A model generated the notes under the pieces. That model worked only from the letters and a program-made list of their open reading frames with translations. It made no database searches and was not told where the DNA came from. From an uncultured Faecalibacterium sp. (lineage in GTDB: Bacteria > Bacillota > Clostridia > Oscillospirales > Ruminococcaceae): a stretch of 64,000 nt of DNA. The translations under genes were made by a program, and so were the position numbers. The stretch is taken from positions 62,001 to 126,000 of the forward strand of contig CAKSZS010000003.1 in the NCBI GenBank assembly GCA_934525845.1, written 5' to 3'. Positions 43,918-51,891 of the stretch are shown here, piece by piece (positions within the stretch are counted from its first letter, which is position 1; every line of letters starts with the position of its first letter).

Positions 43918-45828
43918 TCAGAACTTGAACAGGTTCACGATGCGCTGCCACAGGCGGGTGAAGATGTTGCCTTCCTTCACGGTCTCGGCGTCAGCGGCGG
44001 TGTTGTCCACAGTGGGCACGGTCTCAGCAGTCTTGTAGATGAACTTCACGCTGCCGTCGGCGCCATCCGGGGCACCGGCAAAGCTGGTGTAGTTCTCCAG
44101 ACGGTCGGCCATCTCGTCCAGCACGGTCTTCAGGTCGTGGATCTGATCCTGATCCAGCGCACCGGTCAGCTTGGAGATGCCCTCGTCGTTGAACTGGTTC
44201 AGACCGTCGTTCAGCTGGTTGGTGCCGTCATTCAGCTGGCTGGCACCGTTGTTCAGGGTGTTCACGCCATCGTACAGGGTCTGGGTACCGGCGGCCAGCT
44301 GTGCGCTGCCGTCCTTGGCGGAGTGGGCACCGTCTGCAGCGCTCTGCACACCGGCGGTGTACTGGTTGACGCTGGAAACGAAGACCTGAATCTGGGACAG
44401 GCTGGTCTTCAGGGCACGGACATCGGCCATATCCTGGCTGTTCTCCACCTGATACTTCAGCTCTGCCTTGGCAGCAGCCTTGGCATCCTCGCTGGTCAGC
44501 AGCTGCAGCATACCGGAGAACATGGAGGAATCGTAACTCTGCATCAGCTTCAGGGCAGCTTCCAGATCGTGGTTGGTCTTGGTGGCGGCCAGGTACAGGG
44601 CCAGATCCAGCTCACTGTCCTTGAAGCTGGGTTCCTGCTCCCACACGGTGCGCACGATCTTCTTGCGGCCGGCGGCCAGGGTTTTGTCGTTCATGGTCAG
44701 GATGTTGTCGATGACAGACTCGTAGCTGCTCCAGGTCATGTCCTCATCGATCAGGCCGCCCTCTTTCAGGGTCTTGTTGGCGGAAGCCAGCACGCCGTCG
44801 GCCACCTGCTGGGCACCGGCGTTCAGGGCGGAGTTGTTGGAGGTCAGGGTGTCCAGACCGTTGGTCAGCTGGCCCAGACCGTCATCCAGAGCGGAGGCAC
44901 CGTTGTTCAGGGTGTTGGCACCATCCAGCAGGGCCAGCACGCCGCTGGCCAGCTGGGCAGTACCGTCCACCAGCTGCGAAGCGCCGTCCATCAGCTGGCT
45001 CATGGCGTCGTTCAGCTGGTTGATGCCGTCGGTCAGCTCGTTGATGCTGCTCAGGTCAAACACGTTGTCGGTGCCCAGAGCGGCGGCGCTGGTGGCGCAG
45101 GCCACCATGACCTGCGGGCAGCTCAGCTCGGTGACATCGGCTTCCACGGTCACGGTGTCCTGCAGGTAATCTTCCAGGCTGTCCACCTCATCGGGCAGCA
45201 GGCCGGACAGGGATTCCTTGACGCCGGGCAGGGTGACGAAAGCGGCTACGTTGCTCTTGGCGGCGCTCTCAATGATGCCGTGCTCGGCGGTCAGGTTCTC
45301 GGCGTCCTCGCCGAAGATGACGCCCACGGCGGTGATCAGCGGGGTGACGATGGTGCGGGTCTCGCCGTTCACGTCCACGGTGCCGGTCTCGTTGTTCTTC
45401 AGGCTCACGGTCACGGTCAGGTGGCCGCTCTTGCCCAGAATGTCCGCCAGGTCTGCTTCCTGGCCGTCCAGAGCGTAGGTCACGTTCACGTCCATGGGCA
45501 GGGTCTTGTCGGTGCTGCCCTTATAGTAGACGTCGGTGTCGTCGGTGTTCCAGGTGATGCTGTCGCCGTTCTGGGTGAAGTCGGCGCTGCTCTCGGTGTT
45601 CTGGATGTCGGTCAGGGTGGACTTGTCGGTGACGCCGGACAAACCGTTGGCACTGTACAGGTGCTCACTGACGGTGGTGCTCTTGAGGGAACCGTCGCTG
45701 TTCATCACGGCGTACACGGTCTCGTCCTTGGAAAAAGTACTCTTACCGGCGGCAAAAGCGGGCACAGCACAGCTGGCGGCGAGTGTCAGAGCCAGCGCCG
45801 CACTGGCGAAACGAAGCGATTTTTTCAT
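43918..45828 (-). CDS. Exported heptad-repeat (YhgE-type) protein partner of an MMPL exporter
   Basis: A 636-residue exported protein. Signal peptide ends AVPAFA (residues 1-26). Two blocks of xLxxG heptads, for example QLNDGTNQLNDGLNQF and NTLNNGASALDDGLGQL (about 265-340 and 490-550), form long coiled-coil rods of the X-X-X-Leu-X-X-Gly type, separated by a helical insert. The C-terminus ends in a short hydrophobic, basic segment (FTRLWQRIVNLFKF). It follows the MMPL gene by 6 bases, and such rods commonly accompany MMPL/RND and YhgE exporters in Firmicutes. It may form an extracytoplasmic conduit or scaffold. Confidence 0.78.
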   Translation of the reverse strand: MKKSLRFASAALALTLAASCAVPAFAAGKSTFSKDETVYAVMNSDGSLKSTTVSEHLYSANGLSGVTDKSTLTDIQNTESSADFTQNGDSITWNTDDTDVYYKGSTDKTLPMDVNVTYALDGQEADLADILGKSGHLTVTVSLKNNETGTVDVNGETRTIVTPLITAVGVIFGEDAENLTAEHGIIESAAKSNVAAFVTLPGVKESLSGLLPDEVDSLEDYLQDTVTVEADVTELSCPQVMVACATSAAALGTDNVFDLSSINELTDGINQLNDAMSQLMDGASQLVDGTAQLASGVLALLDGANTLNNGASALDDGLGQLTNGLDTLTSNNSALNAGAQQVADGVLASANKTLKEGGLIDEDMTWSSYESVIDNILTMNDKTLAAGRKKIVRTVWEQEPSFKDSELDLALYLAATKTNHDLEAALKLMQSYDSSMFSGMLQLLTSEDAKAAAKAELKYQVENSQDMADVRALKTSLSQIQVFVSSVNQYTAGVQSAADGAHSAKDGSAQLAAGTQTLYDGVNTLNNGASQLNDGTNQLNDGLNQFNDEGISKLTGALDQDQIHDLKTVLDEMADRLENYTSFAGAPDGADGSVKFIYKTAETVPTVDNTAADAETVKEGNIFTRLWQRIVNLFKF

Positions 45829-45834
45829 AACACG

Positions 45835-47934
45835 TTACTCCTTATCAGACTTCTTGGCGTTGGCGGATGCGGGCACCATCCATTTCAGGGTGGTGTGGCG
45901 GATGATCCAGTCGCACAGCATCAGGGCGGCGGGCAGGACGATCAGAATGACCACCATGCTGATCAGAGCGCCGCGGGAGATCAGCAGGCAGATGCTCTTC
46001 AGCAGCTCCATCTTACTGATGGCGGCCACGCCGACGGTGGCGGCGAAGAAGGTCAGACCACTGGTCAGAATGGACTGGCTGCAATGCTCCAGCGACTGCT
46101 GAGCGGCTTCCTTCGGAGTGCGGCCAAAGACGCGCTCCTCGTGATAACGGGTGGTCATCAGGATAGAATAGTCGACGGTCGCGCCCAGCTGAATGGTGCC
46201 GATGACGATGCTGGCAATGAAGGGCAGCTGGGTGCCGGTGAAGTAGGGAATGCCCATGTTGATGGCAATGGCGGCCTCAATGCTGGCCACCAGCAGAGCC
46301 GGGATGGAAATGCTCTTGAAGGACAGGGCGATGATGGCCAGAACGGCCATGATGGACCAGACGTTGACGTTCTTGAAGTCTACATCGGCGACCTCGATCA
46401 GGTCCTTGGTCATGGCGCCTTCACCGGTGATGACGCCCTCGGGGTCAACGGCCTTGATGAGGGCGTTCATCTCATCCAGCTGGTTGTTGATGGCGTCGGT
46501 GCCGGTCTTATAGGAACTGTTGGCCAGAACCAGCTTGTAGCCGCCGGACTGCAGGATCTCCATGACGCCGTCCGGCAGCAGGGAGGTGTCAAAGCCGGGG
46601 CCGGTGATGGAATCCAGGCTCACCACCTGGGTAATGCCGTCCACGTCTTTCAGTTCGTCGCACAGGTCGCTCACCTGGGTGGCGGTCAGATCATCGTGCA
46701 CCAGGATAAAGTGGCTGGTGGTCATGCCGAAGTCCTCACCCAGCTTGTTGGTGCCCACGATGCCGGTCAGGTCCTGGGGCAGGGAATCGAACAGGGTGTA
46801 GTACACTTCGGTCTTGTTCTGTGCAATGGCGAAGGGGATAATAATGAGAATGAAGACGACCACGATGGGCACCGAGTGGTTGGACACGAAGTAGCTCAGC
46901 TTGGTCAGCTTGGGGATGACGGTGCGGTGCTTGTACTTTTCCACCCACTTGTCAAAGGTCAGGATCAGGGCGGGCAGGATGACCACGGTGCAGATGACGC
47001 CCAGGGCGACGCCCTTTGCCATGACGACGCCGATGTCGCGGCCCAGGGTCAGGCGCATGGCGCACAGAGCCAGGAAGCCGGCGATGGTGGTCAGACTGGA
47101 AGCGGAGATAGAGGTCATGGTCTTGCAGATGGCGCTGGACATGGCCTCTTCATTGGAGGAGCGCAGCTCCTTTTCTTCCTCGTAGCGGTGCAGCAGGAAG
47201 ATGGAGAAGTCCATCGTGACGCCCAGCTGCAGGACGGTGGCCAGCGCTTCGGTGATGTAGCTGATCTGGCCCAGGAAGATGTTGGTGCCGAAGTTGTAGA
47301 CGATGGGGAACAGCAGACCCAGCATGAACAGCAGCGGGGTGACCGTGCTTTCCAGCGAGAGGAACAGCACCAGCAGGCTGGCACCCACAGCGATCAGGAT
47401 GTACATTGGCATTTCCTGGTTGACCAGGGCTTTGGTGTCCTGCAGGATGACGCTCATGCCGCCGAAGAAGCAGTCCTTACGCAGCAGCGTTTCGATCTGC
47501 TTGACGGCGTTCATCGTCTCGTCGCTGGCGCTGGGTGCGTCGAAGCGGACGATGAGCATGGTGGAATCGTTCTTGCCGAACATGAACTGCTGCACGTCGG
47601 CGGGCAGCATCTCGGTGGGGATGCTGGGGTCCATCACATCGCTGAGCCAGAAGGTCTGCATGACACCGGGCACGGCCTCGATGTCCTTCTTCATGGCGAT
47701 CAGTTCGTTGGTTGGCAGGCCCTCCACCGTGATCATGCCGGTGGAGGCCAGATGGAAGTCATCCTCGAGGGCTACCTCGCCGATCATGGAGTCCAGATCC
47801 TGCGGCAGGTAGGTGAGGATGTCATAGTTGATGCGGGTGGCAACGGCGCCGATCGCGGAAGGAATCAACAGCAGGAACGCTACTGTCAGAATCAGCTTCC
47901 GGAACCGCACGATGCCTTGTGCGATCTTTTTCAT
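45835..47934 (-). CDS. MMPL/RND family exporter
   Basis: A 699-residue inner-membrane transporter with two similar halves, each with one helix, a large extracytoplasmic domain and five further helices. In each half a central helix has the acidic residue used in proton coupling: QLGVTMDFSIFLLHRYEEE and QLGATVDYSILMTTRYHEE. Family members export lipids, peptides or drugs. Two TetR-type operators flank its promoter, so it is inducible by some compound. It forms an operon with the downstream heptad-repeat protein. Confidence 0.9.
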   Translation of the reverse strand: MKKIAQGIVRFRKLILTVAFLLLIPSAIGAVATRINYDILTYLPQDLDSMIGEVALEDDFHLASTGMITVEGLPTNELIAMKKDIEAVPGVMQTFWLSDVMDPSIPTEMLPADVQQFMFGKNDSTMLIVRFDAPSASDETMNAVKQIETLLRKDCFFGGMSVILQDTKALVNQEMPMYILIAVGASLLVLFLSLESTVTPLLFMLGLLFPIVYNFGTNIFLGQISYITEALATVLQLGVTMDFSIFLLHRYEEEKELRSSNEEAMSSAICKTMTSISASSLTTIAGFLALCAMRLTLGRDIGVVMAKGVALGVICTVVILPALILTFDKWVEKYKHRTVIPKLTKLSYFVSNHSVPIVVVFILIIIPFAIAQNKTEVYYTLFDSLPQDLTGIVGTNKLGEDFGMTTSHFILVHDDLTATQVSDLCDELKDVDGITQVVSLDSITGPGFDTSLLPDGVMEILQSGGYKLVLANSSYKTGTDAINNQLDEMNALIKAVDPEGVITGEGAMTKDLIEVADVDFKNVNVWSIMAVLAIIALSFKSISIPALLVASIEAAIAINMGIPYFTGTQLPFIASIVIGTIQLGATVDYSILMTTRYHEERVFGRTPKEAAQQSLEHCSQSILTSGLTFFAATVGVAAISKMELLKSICLLISRGALISMVVILIVLPAALMLCDWIIRHTTLKWMVPASANAKKSDKE

Positions 47935-47974
47935 GTGAACCCTCCAGAGTCAGAAATGGATAAGAATCTTAGTA

Positions 47975-47993
47975 AAATGACCGGTGGTCATTT
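47975..47993. promoter_or_regulatory. TetR operator, site 1
   Basis: AAATGACC, GGT, GGTCATTT: perfect 8-bp arms just downstream of the MMPL -10. Confidence 0.75.
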
Positions 47994-48006
47994 CCAAGCA
48001 AACACT

Positions 48007-48034
48007 ATTATAACCAGGACAAACCGGGTGTCAA
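48007..48034 (-). promoter_or_regulatory. MMPL operon promoter
   Basis: On the minus strand TTGACA, 16 bases, TATAAT. Confidence 0.8.
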
Positions 48035-48040
48035 GAACAA

Positions 48041-48060
48041 AAATGACCAAAAGTCAGTTT
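48041..48060. promoter_or_regulatory. TetR operator, site 2
   Basis: AAATGACCAAAAGTCAGTTT, a less perfect copy of site 1, directly upstream of the MMPL -35. The two starts are 66 bases apart. Confidence 0.65.
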
Positions 48061-48108
48061 TTTTATCATCGGGGAAAGATTGTCTAACCAAAGCAGCGGA
48101 TTTGGGGG

Positions 48109-48137
48109 TTGCACTGGCGGGAAAGGACTGCTAAAAT
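48109..48137 (+). promoter_or_regulatory. tetR-family gene promoter
   Basis: TTGCAC, 17 bases, TAAAAT. It does not overlap either operator, so autorepression may be weak. Confidence 0.6.
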
Positions 48138-48196
48138 GATTGAGACAACACGCATGAACGTTGAGAAACAAAGAGAAAAGAGGATCACCGGACAAG

Positions 48197-48787
48197 ATGA
48201 GCACCGTGGAAGGCAAGAAACAGGAAAAGCGCCGGGCGCTTCTGGATGCAGCGTATGAGCTATTTCTGGAGCGCGGCACCGCCAAGACCAGCGTAGAGGA
48301 CATCACCTCCCGGGCCAAGGTGGCCAAGGGCACGTTCTACCTGTATTTTCGGGACAAAGGGTCCGTGATGCAGGCACTGCTGGGGCGGGTGAGCTATCAG
48401 CTGCTGAACGATGCCTGCATTGCCGTGGAACAGCAGACCCAGCTGGAGAGCTTCCCGGATAAGATGGTATTCGTCATCGACCATATCATCGAGGCCCTGC
48501 GGCAGGATACCCTGGTGCTGAAGTTTCTGGAACGCAACTTTGTGTGGCCGGGCATGGACCAGATCGAGGCCAGCAAGGATGCCGAACCCCTGATGCGCAA
48601 ACTGCTGGCCGTGGTGCTGACCAGCCCGGAGATGGCAGGCCGCACCGAGCGGGAGATCTATCAGCGCATCACCGCACTGGGCAGTATGTGCATCTCGGTG
48701 TGCTATTCCAGCATCCTGGAGGGCAAGCCGGACAACATCGACAACATGAAGCCGGTGCTGTATGACATCATCCGCAGGGCACTGTGA
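48197..48787 (+). CDS. TetR family repressor of the MMPL operon
   Basis: A 196-residue regulator: DNA-binding domain at residues 8-55 (ALLDAAYELFLERGTAKTSV then VAKGTFYLYFRDKG) and an all-helical ligand domain. It diverges from the MMPL gene and the palindromes in between match the usual arrangement of a local repressor of an efflux system. The ATG at 48197 is about 12 bases after AGAGGA; a slightly earlier in-frame start is possible. Confidence 0.85.
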   Translation: MSTVEGKKQEKRRALLDAAYELFLERGTAKTSVEDITSRAKVAKGTFYLYFRDKGSVMQALLGRVSYQLLNDACIAVEQQTQLESFPDKMVFVIDHIIEALRQDTLVLKFLERNFVWPGMDQIEASKDAEPLMRKLLAVVLTSPEMAGRTEREIYQRITALGSMCISVCYSSILEGKPDNIDNMKPVLYDIIRRAL

Positions 48788-48828
48788 GATTCTGTGAAGA
48801 AGAAAATGCGGAATTTTGCAAAAAAGTC

Positions 48829-48857
48829 TTGCAATTCGTGCAAAGCTGTGGTAAACT
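48829..48857 (+). promoter_or_regulatory. tRNA-Val promoter
   Basis: TTGCAA, 17 bases, TAAACT, ending about 20 bases before the tRNA. Confidence 0.6.
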
Positions 48858-48878
48858 ATCCAAGTCGATATGACATAT

Positions 48879-48954
48879 GGACGGTTAGCTCAGCTGGTAG
48901 AGCATCTGCTTGACGTGCAGGAGGTCACAGGTTCGAGTCCTGTACCGTCCACCA
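48879..48954 (+). tRNA. tRNA-Val (anticodon GAC)
   Basis: A complete 76-base cloverleaf: acceptor GGACGGT/ACCGTCC, D arm with AGCTCAGCTGGTAGAGC, anticodon loop TTGACGT, T arm with GTTCGAGTC, and an encoded CCA end. It stands alone and is followed by a terminator and an AT-rich stretch. Confidence 0.95.
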
Positions 48955-49525
48955 TACAGTTCGTACCCGAACCCGATTCTCTATGAGAAAGGGTTCGGGT
49001 ACGATTTTTGTTTACAGGAGATTCTGAGAAAGGACTACTCGGAACGGTAAACGAGCAAAGGCAGGGTATCATCGTGGTGATGGTATCCTGCCTTTTGCTT
49101 TGAAAGCGGCGAGGAGAAGGCACTTCTGCGGAAGTGTAATAACCCACTATGACACTTTCATCCCTGTGGTCTGCAAAGTGTAGTGGGCTCTCCGAGGGGG
49201 AACGGCTGTATAGGGTGCGTTTCGGGTAAATCGCCGCATACGTGCGTACCGAAGGGCTATACACCTCTGGCAAGGTGTAACACACTAGACTTTGTTCCAA
49301 AGTCTGTGTGCCAAGGGGCTGTTTCTCGCCTGTCGGCTCGGTCAGGCGCTTCAAAATGCAAGCATTTTGAGGTCGCCACTGGCGACCCGCGCCCTTTGGA
49401 ATCCCTGCGGAGCGTGTACGCACGTACGCAGCGCAACGGCTAAGTTCTCGTATATGGTACTGTTCTTTCTTTTGGGAGTATGGTATACTCGGCTCAATAA
49501 ATCGTATTTATAAAGGAGAATCTAG
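48955..49525. other. Hairpin-rich non-coding stretch after tRNA-Val
   Basis: No credible gene. It holds a series of inverted repeats: 48962-49003, 49055-49098 (GCAAAGGCAGG/CCTGCCTTTTGC), about 49143-49187 (CCCACTA/TAGTGGG), about 49281-49311 (around CTAGACTTTG/CAAAGTCT) and 49371-49387 (GGTCGCC/GGCGACC). A minus-strand open frame here ends in the complement of the tRNA and is not real. It may be the remnant of an integrated element. Confidence 0.5.
48962..49008 (+). terminator. tRNA-Val terminator
   Basis: Perfect 13-bp arms CGTACCCGAACCC and complement, then ATTTTTG. Confidence 0.85.
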
Positions 49526-50128
49526 ATGAAACTGTTTTTATGTTCGCACTTTTCAAGTGTAGGAAGCTTGATAGAAGAAGAAATTGCTAATAGGAAAGTT
49601 GCGTTTATTCCTACAGCCTCGCTGCGTGAAGGCTATACCGGTTATGTTGGCTCAGCTCGAAAACTATTCAAAAAATTAGGGGCAGCCGTAACAGAAATTG
49701 ATATTTCAACGGAGGCTTATTTAACGATACAGTCCGTTTTTGAAGATGCGGACGTGATATATTTTACCGGTGGAAATTCTTTCTTCCTTATGGATCAGCT
49801 CCGTAAAACGGGAACGGATGAGCTGTTGAAGAAAGAATTGGCAAAGGGAAAACTGATGATTGGTGAATCGGCAGGTGCGATTATATGCGCTCCAAGCATC
49901 CAATATATCGAGCAAATGGATGAAAAGCCGGAGGACTACTCACAAGAAGATGATGCAGGGCTTGATTTGATTGATTTCTATGTTCTTCCGCATTATCTTA
50001 CAGCACCATTTAAGAAAGTTACTGAGAAAATAATGACTGAATTTTCGGATTTGAATCTATGCCCAATTAACAACCATCAGGGAATTGTAATTGATGGTGA
50101 AGGTTCAAGGGTTATTTGCAAAGACTAA
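49526..50128 (+). CDS. Peptidase E family protein (S51, class I glutamine amidotransferase-like fold)
   Basis: A 200-residue cytosolic protein of the peptidase S51 family, which includes aspartyl dipeptidases and cyanophycinase relatives. The nucleophile serine sits in GESAGAI (about residue 116), preceded by YFTGGNSFFL. Base composition is clearly AT-richer than every neighbour and the codons are unlike theirs, so it was probably acquired recently. The ATG follows AAAGGAG. Its neighbours give no functional hint. Confidence 0.87.
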   Translation: MKLFLCSHFSSVGSLIEEEIANRKVAFIPTASLREGYTGYVGSARKLFKKLGAAVTEIDISTEAYLTIQSVFEDADVIYFTGGNSFFLMDQLRKTGTDELLKKELAKGKLMIGESAGAIICAPSIQYIEQMDEKPEDYSQEDDAGLDLIDFYVLPHYLTAPFKKVTEKIMTEFSDLNLCPINNHQGIVIDGEGSRVICKD

Positions 50129-50280
50129 TTTGAAAATTCCAGTTTGTCACATTCGTTCCAAGCAGGGTTTGGGGCGGGCACGCCCCAACAAGAGCACTTC
50201 GGAAACTCACAAGAGTTGATGAAGTGAAGTCCCAGTGGCGCATAAGATTTTCAAGAATTGAAAATTTGTGGCCACGGGAC

Positions 50281-50421
50281 GATTCTTGCTCTCATGTTTC
50301 CATTACCTGTGATTTTCAAGCACCGGAATTTTATGTAAAGCATGGCTATAAACAGGTGTTTGAATTATCAGAGTATCCCAAAACAAGGAAAAGACATTAT
50401 TACAAAAAAGAGTTACAATGA
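50281..50421 (+). pseudogene. GNAT acetyltransferase remnant (C-terminal fragment)
   Basis: About 46 codons encode CDFQAPEFYVKHGYK and EYPKTRKRHYYKKEL, the end of a GNAT-fold acetyltransferase. The acetyl-CoA-binding part is missing and the sequence upstream is unrelated, so the gene is truncated. The fragment is AT-rich like the peptidase E gene before it. Confidence 0.7.
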
Positions 50422-50466
50422 TAGAGCAAACGCACCTCAGCCATCCGAAAAAAGAGGAGGAACGAT

Positions 50467-50769
50467 ATGGTATTTGCAATCGAGTGTATCGCGGCCTGCG
50501 TGTTGTTCACCCTTGCGCTGGAAGCGGTCAGCGCCGGGCGGCGGGAGGTCTTTCTCAACGACTACCCACCCGTTGTGACGGATAAACTGCGGGAACTGCA
50601 TCTGGTCGTGGACATCCTCATGGCACCGTTTGATAAATTTTATAAACTGGCAAAGGTGAGTCCGGTGGAAAAGTCTGCCGTGTGGTTCCACTTCAAATCC
50701 AGTGTGCGGGGAATGGTCCTTGGTTTGGTGGTGGCACCGGTCGTGGGACTGCTCGTGACCCTGCTGTAA
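50467..50769 (+). CDS. Small membrane protein of unknown function
   Basis: A 100-residue protein with a hydrophobic helix at each end (about 2-20 and 82-100) and a charged middle with HLVVDILMAPFDKFYKLAKV. The ATG follows GAGGAGG. GC content returns to the level of the main genome here, so it lies outside the AT-rich island. I do not recognise the family. Confidence 0.65.
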   Translation: MVFAIECIAACVLFTLALEAVSAGRREVFLNDYPPVVTDKLRELHLVVDILMAPFDKFYKLAKVSPVEKSAVWFHFKSSVRGMVLGLVVAPVVGLLVTLL

Positions 50770-50784
50770 AGCAGCAAAACAGAG

Positions 50785-50824
50785 GCCCGGCAGAGCGTGA
50801 TTCGAACGTTCTGCCGGGCTTTTT
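50785..50824. terminator. Bidirectional terminator
   Basis: GCCCGGCAGA-GCGT and ACGTTCTGCCGGGC arms with a short loop, followed by five T; on the other strand an AACAGAGG to CCTCTGTTTT tail follows. Confidence 0.75.
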
Positions 50825-51525
50825 CAGCGCGCGGTCTGGATGCAGTAGACACTGGAAAACTGATAGGGATAGGTCATGAGCAGGGCGCCATCGCACAGCA
50901 CGGTGACGGTGTCACCGACGGCCAGGGTGTCCAGCGGCACGGCGGTGCCGTCCGGGGCCTGCAATTTTTCTGAGACTGCACCGAGGGAGTAGGCGTCCCC
51001 GGTAGCAGGATCTTCTGCATCCAGGCAATCGAAGTCCGGCTGAATTTTGGTGACGGTCAGGGTCACGGCGTCGCATTCGGTCCGCAGAAGATCCTGAAGG
51101 GTCTGATAGGCGTCCGCTCCCTTCGGGGAGAAAAAGCGTGCTTTCCGGCCATTGACCTGGCAGATGCCGGAACCGTCGTAGAAGGTGAGGGCCAGCACCG
51201 CAGGCTCCGATAGACTGCCTGCGTACCGGAGGGTCACACTGCGGGAGGTTTCTCCCAGCGAAAAGGTGTCCTGGTTCCAGCAGGGCAGGTAGATGCCCTG
51301 CGTCAGGTAAGCGGCCAGCGCCCGATAGACCCCGGAATCGTTCCGCATCGGAAAATCGTTCTGCGCCTGCACGCCGCGCAGGTCCACGGTCAGTTCGTCC
51401 ACCACGGCGGAGTTTTCGACGTCCCGGATGGGCCGGGCAATGGTGCGCCACTGCACGAGGGCGCCCGCCAGAAGAAGGAGCAGGACGGCACCCGGTACGA
51501 GGGCGCGTTTGACTTGCTTTTTCAT
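50824..51525 (-). CDS. Exported or membrane-anchored protein of unknown function
   Basis: A 233-residue protein with a basic N-terminus and one hydrophobic helix (about 8-26, LVPGAVLLLLLAGALV) and a soluble extracytoplasmic part. A C-terminal beta-rich portion reads VPLDTLAVGDTVTVLCDG, resembling a small OB or SH3-like barrel. No lipobox cysteine and no catalytic motif. The ATG at 51525 follows CGGAGG. Function unknown. Confidence 0.65.
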   Translation of the reverse strand: MKKQVKRALVPGAVLLLLLAGALVQWRTIARPIRDVENSAVVDELTVDLRGVQAQNDFPMRNDSGVYRALAAYLTQGIYLPCWNQDTFSLGETSRSVTLRYAGSLSEPAVLALTFYDGSGICQVNGRKARFFSPKGADAYQTLQDLLRTECDAVTLTVTKIQPDFDCLDAEDPATGDAYSLGAVSEKLQAPDGTAVPLDTLAVGDTVTVLCDGALLMTYPYQFSSVYCIQTAR

Positions 51526-51746
51526 AAGGAACCTCCGGTTCGGCAAAGAGGGAAAAGCGTTCTATCCGATATACGGAACAGATCATGGAAAAATTGCACA
51601 AAATAAGGTCCCGGAGAAGAAACCGCGCGGCGTTCCATACAGCGCCGCCAAAGATAAAAACAAACGAAACAAGGAAAATTTTTGCGGACTTGGAAAAGAA
51701 TCTTGAAAAAGATGGAAAAAATGTGAAAGAAAATCGGCCAACCTAC
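51526..51746. other. AT-rich intergenic stretch
   Basis: No gene is apparent. A-rich, containing the promoter region of the minus-strand gene and leading into the promoter of the Tp47-like operon. Confidence 0.45.
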
Positions 51747-51776
51747 TTGACAACGGGAAATCCAATCCATTATAAT
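51747..51776 (+). promoter_or_regulatory. Promoter of the Tp47-like/FMN operon
   Basis: TTGACA, 18 bases, TATAAT: one of the strongest-looking promoters in the window, with a leader of about 110 bases. Confidence 0.8.
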
Positions 51777-51788
51777 ATGCACCGTCGG

Positions 51789-51802
51789 TTAGTGATTACT
51801 AA
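51789..51802. promoter_or_regulatory. DtxR/MntR-like palindrome 1
   Basis: TTAGTGATTACTAA, perfect 5-bp arms, within the first bases of the transcript. It resembles metalloregulator boxes of the DtxR family (TTAGG-type half-sites). Confidence 0.45.
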
Positions 51803-51832
51803 TAAACAAACCGATTTTCTTTTGCTGTAAAA

Positions 51833-51848
51833 GTTAGTATAGCCTAAC
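51833..51848. promoter_or_regulatory. DtxR/MntR-like palindrome 2
   Basis: GTTAGTATAGCCTAAC, perfect 5-bp arms; close to the iron-box pattern TTAGG-N-CCTAA. It lies 44 bases downstream of palindrome 1. Confidence 0.45.
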
Positions 51849-51891
51849 AAATTCAGAAGGTCGGTTGTGGGAAAAAGAAAGGAGTGTTTTC

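Noticed and set aside
44137..48087. A 1316-codon open frame on the plus strand, antisense to the MMPL and heptad-repeat genes
   Set aside because: Its translation is a His/Gly/Val/Gln-rich shadow typical of antisense frames in GC-rich DNA, and the minus-strand genes have clear families and ribosome sites.
48890..49423. A 177-codon minus-strand frame after tRNA-Val
   Set aside because: Its end (DGTGLEPVTSCTSSRCSTS) is the complement of the tRNA, a well-known false protein, and the rest lies in hairpin-rich non-coding DNA.
49526..50421. Prophage or transposon
   Set aside because: No integrase, transposase or phage genes are present, so only base composition and the truncated gene support acquisition.
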